From positions 1 to 10,707 of the forward strand of contig PWRH01000061.1 in the NCBI GenBank assembly GCA_003556525.1: a stretch of 10,707 nucleotides of DNA. Reading direction: 5' to 3'. The stretch is from Candidatus Nealsoniibacteriota bacterium (GTDB lineage: Bacteria; Patescibacteriota; Minisyncoccia; Minisyncoccales; RBG-13-42-11). Shown piece by piece: positions 1 through 6,437 of this stretch. Made by a program: the position numbers and the translations under genes. A model generated the notes under the pieces. It did no database searches. It had not been told where the DNA came from and saw only the letters and a program-made list of their open reading frames with translations. The first letter of the stretch is position 1. The number at the start of each line of letters is the position of its first letter.

Positions 1-480
1 CCCGAAGACCAAAGAAAAGATTTTTATCTCTATATTGATGAGTTTCATAATGTAGCTACCGGGACAATCGGCAATGCCTTGGCTGAGGCCAGAAAATATC
101 GGCTTTCCATGGTTTTTGCCCATCAGTTTATCGGACAACTCGAAGAAGACACTAAAAAAGCGATTTTTGGTAATGTCGGCTCAATGCTTGCTTTCAGAGT
201 CGGTCCTGATGATGCTAAATATTTAATTACCCAGTTTGATCCTGTTTTTGACGAAGAAGATTTGGTTAACATTGATAACTATAATGCGGTTTTACGATTA
301 CTGATTAAAGGTGAAACCTCAAGGCCCTTTAATATTGCGACCTATCCTCCTGTTAAGGGTAGCGAAGAGGTTGCCCGGCTTATTAAAGAATATTCAAGAA
401 CAAGATATGGCCGACAGCGGGCTTTGGTTGAAAATGAGCTGTATCAAAGGCTAATAAAATCATTTGACAAAGCGGCTTAA
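1..480 (+). CDS. Type IV secretion/conjugation coupling-type ATPase (VirD4/TraG/TrwB-like), C-terminal part
   Basis: The reading frame is open from base 1, so this is the last 159 residues of a longer protein whose start lies upstream. Codons 8-14 read FYLYIDE, a Walker B strand ending in the catalytic Asp-Glu pair, followed by FHN. Codons 36-47 read SMVFAHQFIGQL, the sensor-like strand with the HQ pair seen in TraG/VirD4/TrwB and related HerA-FtsK ATPases. The following FGNVGSMLAFRVGPDDAKYL segment is typical of the end of these motor domains. The Walker A motif must lie outside the window. Such proteins are hexameric inner-membrane or cytoplasmic motors that move DNA or protein through type IV secretion or pilus-like machines. 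CPR genomes commonly carry a chromosomal relative, and this resembles that version more than a plasmid one. TTG at 79 could act as a start but lies inside the conserved domain, so it is not the real one. Family is confident; the substrate is unknown. Confidence 0.85.
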   Translation, partial: PEDQRKDFYLYIDEFHNVATGTIGNALAEARKYRLSMVFAHQFIGQLEEDTKKAIFGNVGSMLAFRVGPDDAKYLITQFDPVFDEEDLVNIDNYNAVLRLLIKGETSRPFNIATYPPVKGSEEVARLIKEYSRTRYGRQRALVENELYQRLIKSFDKAA

Positions 481-505
481 AATTGGCAATATTAATAAAT
501 ATAAT
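477..505 (+). promoter_or_regulatory. Possible sigma70-type promoter for the Glu/Lys-rich gene
   Basis: A perfect -10 hexamer TATAAT sits at 500-505. Seventeen bases upstream is TTAAAA (477-482), a 4-of-6 match to TTGACA, overlapping the stop codon of the preceding gene. Transcription would begin near 511-513, leaving only about 7-9 nt before the ATG at 520, and there is no Shine-Dalgarno sequence in that leader. In AT-rich DNA such matches arise by chance, so this is a moderate-to-weak call. The alternative is readthrough from the ATPase gene upstream. Confidence 0.35.
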
Positions 506-519
506 TAATCAATTTTTTT

Positions 520-2199
520 ATGAACCCGGAAAAAGATCCAATAACAAATTCAGAATCAAAAAATTCTTCTGAAAAAGAGGAAGAGATAAAAGATACGGAC
601 ATGGATATAGGTATGGAGGAGATAGAGGCACCGGAAGAAGAATTAAGGGGGTCAGAGAGTCCGAAGCAAGAGGCTATAAGAGGTATTTTTGGAAGATATA
701 GGGTAAAAGAAAGAATAGAGGCAATATGGGAAAGTGAAGAAGACAAACTTGAAGACACTACAAAGGAGCGTATTGGCCAGGAAATAAAAAAAGAAATTGA
801 AAGAGAAACGGTTACTTTTTGTAAAGACTGGATTAATGGTGAGCAAAACAAAGAAAAGGTTTCCGGAGTTCCTAATATTGATAAATTTTCAGAAGATAAG
901 AAGGTTGCTCTTGCTATTGAGTTTGGCGCACTTAAAGATCTTCAAGAGGAAGAATCTTATAGGGATAAGCTTGAAGAAATAGAAAACCTTATAGCCTTAA
1001 AAGAAAAGGCAGGTAGTGAAAATATTGGAATTACGGATAAGTTTTTAATGCTTGATTTTTTAAATAAAAAAGCAGAAGCCCTAGATAATGAAATTAATAA
1101 TCAAGATAATTCTTATTCCAAGCAAGAGTTGCAAATTAAAAAGAACGAACAAGAAAAACTGTTTCAAGTAAAAATAGAGTTGGTTCAAAAAATAACCGGT
1201 AGAAATTTGGAATCAGAGGCAGCTAAAAAAGTTTTGGGTAGTCCTGACTTTAAACCTGAAAAGCAATATATTGAAGAAGGTCTTAAAGACAAGCAAAGCG
1301 AAATAATAGACAGAAAAAGAGAGGCGCCCTTTAGAAAAGAATGGGAAAGTTTTTCTGACGAAGAAAAGGATGAATATACTCCCGAAGGAGAAAGTCACAA
1401 CAGAGGACTTGAAGCTTTTTTAGATACAAAAATTGATGAGCAGGATGAACTAATAAAAGAATTAGGATTAAGCGAGGGCGATGAAGGGGTAAAAGAGCTT
1501 TTAGCTCTTAGAGAAGCGGGCTATAACCCCGAGGAACTTAAAAAGAAAGGATTTATTTCTAAAAAAATAGAAATTAAACCCGGTCAAAAGCTTTCAAAAA
1601 AAGATTTTGGAAAACTTAAAAATAAAGAGCTTAAAAATTTTGAGGAAAAAATTAAAAGTGATGCGGAAAACGAATTAAACAAAGAATGGAATGAGGCCCA
1701 AAAAAAAGAAATAAGGCAAGGAATGGAAAAAATAATAGCAGAGGCTTCTTTAGAAGAAGGGGCTGAAGATATAATGAATAAAAGGTATGAAGAGTTAAAA
1801 AATGAATTGACCGTAAGATGGGTAGAAGAGGACCTTAAAAAGGATAAAAAAACAAGAGAGAAATTGGGTCAGTTAAAAAAAGAGTATGGAGAAGAAAGAG
1901 AGTTTGATATTAACGAGGCTTTTCCCCAAATTAAAGAGCTGGGAGATGAAGAAGATTTTTCAAAAGCAGTGAGTGAATATTTGAAAAATAATTTTAAAAT
2001 TAACCGTTCTTCTAAAAAATTGGAAAAGCTCAGCGTTTTTAAAGATTTGGAGTCTGCCAAAGAAAATAAAGGAATTATAGATTTTATTATTGAGTTTTTG
2101 CTTTTTGTACATAGCTTGGTAGAGGAAGAGATTAAGCAAGAAGAAAAGAATAAAAAAATCAAAACTACAGAAAAAAACGTGGAAACCAATAAAAAATAA
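520..2199 (+). CDS. Glu/Lys-rich, probably largely helical protein of unknown function (559 aa)
   Basis: I do not recognise this protein. It is extremely charged: 25 of the first 100 residues are Glu, and Lys is abundant throughout. There is a single Cys, no N-terminal signal peptide and no clear transmembrane helix at the start. Long runs of alternating charged and aliphatic residues suggest extended helix or coiled coil, with a disordered acidic N-terminus (about residues 1-50). Near the C-terminus, residues 518-534 (GIIDFIIEFLLFVHSLV) form one hydrophobic patch, broken by Asp and Glu, which could be an amphipathic membrane or partner-binding helix. A basic, Lys-rich tail follows. Residues 330-349 (LREAGYNPEE/LKKKGFISKK) look like two 10-residue units of the L..AG(Y/F)..EL type. 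The gene begins 39 nt after the type IV-like ATPase and is followed after 19 nt by a small hypothetical gene, so a link to that machinery is possible but only by position. No Shine-Dalgarno precedes the ATG. The continuous open frame of this length makes it a real gene; the role is unknown. Confidence 0.85.
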   Translation: MNPEKDPITNSESKNSSEKEEEIKDTDMDIGMEEIEAPEEELRGSESPKQEAIRGIFGRYRVKERIEAIWESEEDKLEDTTKERIGQEIKKEIERETVTFCKDWINGEQNKEKVSGVPNIDKFSEDKKVALAIEFGALKDLQEEESYRDKLEEIENLIALKEKAGSENIGITDKFLMLDFLNKKAEALDNEINNQDNSYSKQELQIKKNEQEKLFQVKIELVQKITGRNLESEAAKKVLGSPDFKPEKQYIEEGLKDKQSEIIDRKREAPFRKEWESFSDEEKDEYTPEGESHNRGLEAFLDTKIDEQDELIKELGLSEGDEGVKELLALREAGYNPEELKKKGFISKKIEIKPGQKLSKKDFGKLKNKELKNFEEKIKSDAENELNKEWNEAQKKEIRQGMEKIIAEASLEEGAEDIMNKRYEELKNELTVRWVEEDLKKDKKTREKLGQLKKEYGEEREFDINEAFPQIKELGDEEDFSKAVSEYLKNNFKINRSSKKLEKLSVFKDLESAKENKGIIDFIIEFLLFVHSLVEEEIKQEEKNKKIKTTEKNVETNKK

Positions 2200-2218
2200 A
2201 GCAATTATTAAGTTAATC

Positions 2219-2431
2219 ATGATAAACCCTCTTTTAAGTAATAACACCTTAATAAAGTTTGTCCAAAGTGTTAATATTAAAGAAGAAAGAAAAGATTTTT
2301 TGATTTCCAAAATTCCCGAGCTGGACGAAGAAGAAAGAATCAGCCTGTTTAAAACTCTGACAAATATTTATTTTTTGGACCAGGAAGAAAAAGAAGCAAT
2401 CGATGAGATTAAAAAGCGGTTGCGAAAATAG
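2219..2431 (+). CDS. Small hypothetical protein (70 aa)
   Basis: This is a short, soluble, charged protein that I cannot assign to a family. The sequence begins MINPLLSNNTLIKFVQS and continues with an all-helical-looking pattern containing IPELDEEERISLF and a basic end (KKRLRK). There is no signal peptide, membrane segment or metal motif. It starts 19 nt after the stop of the Glu/Lys-rich gene and is probably cotranscribed with it. A hairpin lies just downstream of its TAG stop. Amino-acid composition (Glu, Lys, Ile, Leu) matches its upstream neighbour, and the position between two solid genes with no competing frame supports it being real. No Shine-Dalgarno is visible. Existence is fairly likely; function unknown. 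Confidence 0.65.
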   Translation: MINPLLSNNTLIKFVQSVNIKEERKDFLISKIPELDEEERISLFKTLTNIYFLDQEEKEAIDEIKKRLRK

Positions 2432-2466
2432 TTTTTAAAATTAACTCTTAAAAAAAGAATTTTAGT

Positions 2467-2490
2467 TTTCCCTAAAAAGGGAAATCTTTT
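2467..2490 (+). terminator. Weak hairpin with short T-tract upstream of recO, possible intrinsic terminator
   Basis: TTTCCCT (2467-2473) pairs with AGGGAAA (2478-2484) around an AAAA loop, giving a 7-bp stem with only three G-C pairs. It is followed by TCTTTT (2485-2490). The position, 35 nt after the stop of the 70-residue gene, suits a terminator. However, the stem is weak, the T-run is interrupted, and recO starts only 12 nt later, leaving little room for a separate recO promoter. It may be a partial terminator or a leader structure affecting recO. Confidence 0.4.
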
Positions 2491-2502
2491 AATTGAATTG
2501 GT

Positions 2503-3240
2503 ATGTTTATCCATTATCGGACTCAAGGTTTTATTTTTAAAAAAACGGACCGGGGTGAGGCTGATCAATTATTGTCTGTTTATGCCAAAGATTTTGGCAG
2601 AATTGAAATTATGGCCAAAGCAGTCAGAAAAATTTCTTCAAAATTAAGACAGTCTTCGGAAATTTTTTGTTTTTCCGAAATAGAGTTTGTTCAGGGTAAA
2701 AAATATAAAATTTTAACGGACGCGATTTTAATTAATAATTTTAAAATAAAAAAAGAGCTTACAAAATCAATTATTGGTTTTAAAATTTGCCGGGTTTTGG
2801 ATGTATTGATAAAAGGAGAAGAGTTTGATTTGAAAATTTGGGAGCTTTTAAAAAGCACATTTAGCGGACTCAATAATTCAAGTAAACAAAAAGACAAGTT
2901 TGACCCCGAATTTATTTATTACTATTTTTTTTGGAAGCTTTTTTTCTTGCTTGGTTATCGGCCCGAGATTTATAGTTGTTTGATTTGCCAAAAAAAGCTG
3001 TTGCCCGAAAAACTTTACTTTGATTTTGTCCAAGCCGGGGTGATTTGCCAAAATTGTTCCAAAGAGTTAAAATTAAAAACAGAAATTAATATTCAGGCGA
3101 TTAAGACCTTAAGAATTATTTTTGAAAAGGAATGGGATTTTTTTGTTAAGCTCAAATTTTCAAAAGATGACTTGGATTCTTTACGCCTGATTTCTGAAAA
3201 TTATTTTTCCCAATTTTTAAATAAACAGCAATCAACTTAA
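2503..3240 (+). CDS. recO: DNA repair protein RecO
   Basis: RecO is a cytoplasmic recombination mediator. It binds single-stranded DNA and SSB and, with RecR, helps load RecA onto gapped DNA in the RecFOR pathway. The 245-residue length is normal. The N-terminus (MFIHYRTQGFIFKKTDRGEADQLLSVYAKDFGRI, residues 1-34) is the characteristic start of the RecO OB-fold: 'G(I/F)(I/V)...GE.D.LL..(Y/F)....G'. It is followed by AKAVRK, matching the usual A.GVRK-like basic segment. The C-terminal helical domain carries a Cys4 zinc-binding pattern at Cys159-x2-Cys162 and Cys182-x2-Cys185. The gene is followed after 4 nt by a surface-protein gene, almost certainly in the same transcript, and glyS comes next but one. 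There is no Shine-Dalgarno before the ATG; an A/T-rich leader with a hairpin precedes it. Identity is based on both ends of the protein and the zinc motif. Confidence 0.9.
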   Translation: MFIHYRTQGFIFKKTDRGEADQLLSVYAKDFGRIEIMAKAVRKISSKLRQSSEIFCFSEIEFVQGKKYKILTDAILINNFKIKKELTKSIIGFKICRVLDVLIKGEEFDLKIWELLKSTFSGLNNSSKQKDKFDPEFIYYYFFWKLFFLLGYRPEIYSCLICQKKLLPEKLYFDFVQAGVICQNCSKELKLKTEINIQAIKTLRIIFEKEWDFFVKLKFSKDDLDSLRLISENYFSQFLNKQQST

Positions 3241-3244
3241 AAAT

Positions 3245-4927
3245 ATGTTTAAAAAAATCGCTATTATTATTATTGTTTTAACCGTGGTTGTCGGTGTTGC
3301 CGGATATATATATTATCAAAGAAATATTTATTCCAAAGAAATCTTGAGGCTGGAAATTATAGCTAAAGAAAATGTGGAATTACTTGAAGAAGTCGAATAT
3401 ACGGTTAGATACAGAAACAACGGCAATGTTCGGCTGGAAGAGCCCGAGTTGGTTTTTAATTTTCCAAATAACGCTATTTTAGAAGAAGGAAAATCTTCAA
3501 GAATTGTTAAGAAAGCGGATGATTTGGGCGGAGTTATTTATCCGGGCCAAGAAAAAACATTTACTTTTAAGGCAAGGCTTGTCGGTCAGGAAGGAGATAT
3601 TGGAACTGCTGAAGCGTCTCTTTCTTATCGACCCAAAAACTTAAGGGCCCGCTATAGGTCTGAAACATCTTTTGCCTCTGTGATTCAAAGGGTGCCTCTT
3701 AATTTTGATATTGATTTACCCTCCAGGGTTGATTCCGGCAGAGAGTTGAAATTTCGCCTGAATTATTTTTCAAACATAGATTACCCTGTTTCCAACCTGA
3801 AAGTAATGATTGATTATCCAAGAGAAGGTTTTGAGTATATCAGTTCAACACCCAGATCTTTAGAAAAGGTTGAATGGGATGTCGGTCTTTTAAATAGATC
3901 CGAGGGCGGCAGAATTGAAATTACAGGCATGGTTTTTGGAGATGCCGGAGAAGAAAAAATATTTCGGGCGAGACTGGGCAGCTGGATAGACGGTGAATTT
4001 ATTGTTTTAAAAGAGGCGGTTAGAGGGATAAATATTGCCAGACCTTCTTTGCACATTACTCAGCAAATCAACAATAACCCAAAATATGTGGCTAATCCAG
4101 GAGATTTGCTTTATTATGAAGTTTTCTTTAAAAATATTGGCGAAGAACCTTTAACCGATATATTTTTGCGTCTTGATTTGGTTGGTTCCGCTTTTGATTT
4201 TTCAACAATTGAAGTGCCTGAGGGCGATTTTGCTCCGGGAAATAATTCCATAATTTGGGACTCGACAAAAGTAAGCGACCTTAGGTTTTTGCCTGCCCAG
4301 TCGGAAGGAAAAGTTGAATTTTGGGTCAGGCTGAAAAAGCAGTGGCCGATCAATACTGTGGCCGATAAAAACCCGGAAATTAGAAGTAGAGTATTTTTAA
4401 GTCAAGCAAGAGAGGAGTTTACCAATAAAATTAACTCCAAGCTGGCTTTAAGTCAAAAAGGGTTTTTTCAAGATGGAATTTTTGGAAACTCCGGACCTGT
4501 TCCTCCGGAAGTCGGTCAAACAACAAGCTATACAATTACTTGGCAGCTTGAAAATTATTATAATGACGTAAGAGATGTTAAGGTTAAGGCTATCTTGCCC
4601 CAAAATGTAAGTTTGAGCAGTAAAATTTTTCCCGAAGAACAATTGGATAGAATTACTTTTGACTCTGTTTCGAGAGAAATTGTTTGGAATGTTGGCGATT
4701 TGGTTTTTGGCCAAGGTGTTTTAAGTCAAGCTCCTAGTATTTCTTTTCAGGTTAATTTCAATCCAACAGAAGATCAAAGAGGCGAAATTGCCCAACTGAT
4801 AAGTCCTGCCAGAATTATCGGTCAGGATCATTGGACAGGAGAAGTTATTCAGTCAGCTGCTTCTTACGTGGATACAAGCTTGCCTCATGACAATTCAGTC
4901 AGTCATGAAGCGGGCATTGTCCAATAG
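3245..4927 (+). CDS. Membrane-anchored surface protein with about four Ig/DUF11-like modules (560 aa)
   Basis: The protein begins MFKKIA followed by a hydrophobic helix at about residues 5-24. The short positively charged N-terminus predicts an uncleaved anchor with the rest outside the membrane. There is no lipobox or sortase motif. The remainder is beta-rich and appears to be about four modules (roughly residues 35-150, 150-265, 265-395 and 400-545). They share the pattern of DUF11/CARDB-like Ig folds: a strand with 'Y.V...N.G' (VRYRNNGN, VFFKNIGEEPL, ITWQLENYYND), a 'L.D..(V/L).....P' segment (LKVMIDYP, VKVKAILP), then 'W.VG.L' (VEWDVGLL, IVWNVGDL) and an 'F..R(L/V)' strand. This suggests a stalk-like or adhesive envelope protein; the partner is unknown. 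It lies 4 nt after recO and is followed by a strong terminator. No enzymatic motif is visible. The fold family is inferred by pattern, not by profile search. Confidence 0.75.
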   Translation: MFKKIAIIIIVLTVVVGVAGYIYYQRNIYSKEILRLEIIAKENVELLEEVEYTVRYRNNGNVRLEEPELVFNFPNNAILEEGKSSRIVKKADDLGGVIYPGQEKTFTFKARLVGQEGDIGTAEASLSYRPKNLRARYRSETSFASVIQRVPLNFDIDLPSRVDSGRELKFRLNYFSNIDYPVSNLKVMIDYPREGFEYISSTPRSLEKVEWDVGLLNRSEGGRIEITGMVFGDAGEEKIFRARLGSWIDGEFIVLKEAVRGINIARPSLHITQQINNNPKYVANPGDLLYYEVFFKNIGEEPLTDIFLRLDLVGSAFDFSTIEVPEGDFAPGNNSIIWDSTKVSDLRFLPAQSEGKVEFWVRLKKQWPINTVADKNPEIRSRVFLSQAREEFTNKINSKLALSQKGFFQDGIFGNSGPVPPEVGQTTSYTITWQLENYYNDVRDVKVKAILPQNVSLSSKIFPEEQLDRITFDSVSREIVWNVGDLVFGQGVLSQAPSISFQVNFNPTEDQRGEIAQLISPARIIGQDHWTGEVIQSAASYVDTSLPHDNSVSHEAGIVQ

Positions 4928-4964
4928 TTTTTATTCTACAATAAATTAAAAAAATAATTTTTAT

Positions 4965-4993
4965 TTCCGCACCTGATTGGTGCGGAATTTTTT
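4965..4993 (+). terminator. Strong intrinsic (Rho-independent) terminator
   Basis: TTCCGCACC (4965-4973) pairs perfectly with GGTGCGGAA (4979-4987) across a 5-nt TGATT loop. This 9-bp, G-C-rich stem is followed directly by six T residues (4988-4993). It lies 37 nt after the stop of the surface-protein gene and just before the glyS promoter, so it ends the recO-surface protein transcript. No A-run directly abuts the left arm, so it should act mainly on the + strand. Confidence 0.92.
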
Positions 4994-4999
4994 AAAAGA

Positions 5000-5028
5000 T
5001 TGAAAATATATTTTTAAAGAGTTAAAAT
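5000..5028 (+). promoter_or_regulatory. Sigma70-type promoter for glyS, predicting a nearly leaderless mRNA
   Basis: TTGAAA (5000-5005, 5 of 6 to TTGACA) and TAAAAT (5023-5028, 5 of 6 to TATAAT) are separated by exactly 17 bp. The site sits immediately after a strong terminator and before an isolated start codon, where a promoter is required. The start of transcription would be expected at about 5034-5036, at or within two bases of the ATG at 5036. That would leave essentially no 5' untranslated region. Confidence 0.65.
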
Positions 5029-5035
5029 AAAAAAC

Positions 5036-6433
5036 ATGGATAATTTAATGCAAAAAATAATATCTCTTGCCAAAAGAAGGGGATTTATTTTTCCTTCTTC
5101 CGAGATTTACGGTGGGTTTAGCTCCTGTTATGATTTTGGTCCCTTGGGAATCGAGCTTGTAGAAAACATTAAAAGAAGTTGGTGGAATAGATTTGTCAGA
5201 TCAAGGCCTGACATGGTGGGAATTTCAACCACAATTATTATGAGCCCTAAAGTTTGGCAGGCCTCAGGCCATGTTTCCGGATTTTCAGACCCTTTAATTG
5301 AGTGCAAAGAGTGCCATGCCAGGCATCGTGGAGACAATCTTTTGTCAGAATCTCAATGGAAAAAATTGGAAAAAAAATTGGAAAAAGCAAAAGACAAGGA
5401 AAAACTAATAGCGTTGAGTCTTCCTTCTTGCCCGGACTGTAAAAAGAAAAACTATACCTTGCCAAGAAATTTCAATTTAATGTTTAAAACTTTTGTCGGT
5501 CCTGTTGAAGATGAAACAAGTACAGCCTACCTTAGGCCTGAGACTGCCCAAGGAATGTTTGTTAATTTTAATAATATTATTTCTTCTTCGAGAAAAACCT
5601 TGCCTTTTGGAATAGCCCAAATCGGTAAAGCCTTTCGAAACGAAATAACTCCTAAGAATTATATTTTTCGTACTCGGGAGTTTGAGCAAATGGAAATAGA
5701 GTATTTTATTCCCGAGCCGAAAAATGAAAAAGAATGGCAAAAAACTTTTGATTACTGGAGAAAAGAAATGTGGCAATGGATTGATTTTTTGGGAATTAAA
5801 AGGAAAAACGTGAAAGAAAACGATATTCCAAAAGAAGAGCTTGCCCATTATTCAAAAAGAACAATTGATTTTGAATATAAGTTTCCTTTCGGGACAAAAG
5901 AGCTATACGGTCTTGCTTACCGTACTGATTTTGACCTTAAAAATCATGAAAAAATGAGTAAAGAAAACATGAAATATCGCGACCCTAAAACAGGAAAAGA
6001 GTATTGGCCACACGTTATAGAGCCTACCTTTGGAGTGGAAAGAACGGTTTTGGCCTTGCTTGTTGATGCTTTTGATGAAGAAAAAATGGAAGACGGAACA
6101 ACAAGAACAGTGCTTCGTTTTTCTCCGGCAATTGCTCCCATAAAAGTTGCCATTCTTCCTTTGCTTCAAAATAAGCCGGAAATTGTTAAAAAAGCCAAAG
6201 AAATAGAAAAAGCCATTCTGCCTTTTTTCAGTTGCGACTATGACCAATCCGGCTCTATCGGCAAAAGGTATCGCCGCCAAGACGAGGCCGGAACTCCGAT
6301 TTGCCTGACAGTTGACTTCGAAACACTAAAGGACAATACCGTTACCTTAAGAGATAGAGATACCATGCACCAAAGAAGAGTTGATATCGGTTCTCTTAAA
6401 GAAGAAATTACTAAAATTATTAATAAGGATTAA
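5036..6433 (+). CDS. glyS: Glycyl-tRNA synthetase, single-chain class II type
   Basis: This enzyme attaches glycine to tRNA-Gly using ATP, in the cytoplasm. At 465 residues it is the single-chain homodimeric form found in eukaryotes, archaea and some bacteria, not the bacterial two-subunit GlyQ/GlyS. The N-terminus contains RRGFIFPSSEIYGG and YDFGPLG, hallmarks of this form, then WQASGHVSGFSDPL. A Cys4 knuckle follows (Cys90-x2-Cys93, Cys132-x2-Cys135), separated by a Lys-rich insertion. Class II motif 2 is visible as FRNE (200-203) plus RTREFEQMEIE (212 on). Motif 3 is GVER (333-336). The last ~100 residues (VAILPLLQNK ... GSIGKRYRRQDEAGTP ... TVTLRDRDT) are the usual anticodon-binding domain. 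The ATG at 5036 fits the predicted promoter; Met5 is a possible alternative start. The M16 peptidase gene follows after 4 nt and is probably cotranscribed. No T-box leader is present: the gap upstream is too short. Confidence 0.95.
   Translation: MDNLMQKIISLAKRRGFIFPSSEIYGGFSSCYDFGPLGIELVENIKRSWWNRFVRSRPDMVGISTTIIMSPKVWQASGHVSGFSDPLIECKECHARHRGDNLLSESQWKKLEKKLEKAKDKEKLIALSLPSCPDCKKKNYTLPRNFNLMFKTFVGPVEDETSTAYLRPETAQGMFVNFNNIISSSRKTLPFGIAQIGKAFRNEITPKNYIFRTREFEQMEIEYFIPEPKNEKEWQKTFDYWRKEMWQWIDFLGIKRKNVKENDIPKEELAHYSKRTIDFEYKFPFGTKELYGLAYRTDFDLKNHEKMSKENMKYRDPKTGKEYWPHVIEPTFGVERTVLALLVDAFDEEKMEDGTTRTVLRFSPAIAPIKVAILPLLQNKPEIVKKAKEIEKAILPFFSCDYDQSGSIGKRYRRQDEAGTPICLTVDFETLKDNTVTLRDRDTMHQRRVDIGSLKEEITKIINKD
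6425..6429 (+). promoter_or_regulatory. Ribosome binding site AAGGA that fixes the M16 peptidase start
   Basis: AAGGA lies 8 nt before the ATG at 6438, inside the last codons of glyS. It is the only clear Shine-Dalgarno-like site before any gene start in the window. It supports ATG 6438 rather than the in-frame TTG at 6381, which would overlap glyS by 53 nt and add 19 residues unlike the family's N-terminus. Confidence 0.6.
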
Positions 6434-6437
6434 ATTT

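Noticed and set aside
464..469. TTGACA, a perfect -35 hexamer
   Set aside because: It lies 30 bp from the only good -10 (500-505) and inside the ATPase coding sequence; spacing does not fit.
79..480. A separate 133-residue gene starting at TTG 79
   Set aside because: The frame is open to base 1 and the bases before 79 encode the Walker B motif of the same domain, so this is the end of a longer protein.
492..2310. Minus-strand open frames opposite the Glu/Lys-rich gene
   Set aside because: They are Phe/Ser-rich reverse translations of the GA-rich coding strand, with no motifs and overlapping a clear + strand gene.
4928..5035. T-box riboswitch upstream of glyS
   Set aside because: The 108-nt gap is filled by the terminator of the previous gene and a promoter; no specifier or antiterminator bulge sequence (TGGNACC-like) is present and the transcript would be nearly leaderless.
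3814..6280. Minus-strand open frames opposite the surface protein and glyS
   Set aside because: They mirror well-supported genes, show no family motifs, and would need to be embedded in conserved domains.
6381..6437. Earlier TTG start for the M16 peptidase
   Set aside because: It overlaps glyS by 53 nt and adds a Lys/Leu-rich stretch not typical of the family, while ATG 6438 has AAGGA at 8 nt and begins just after the glyS stop.
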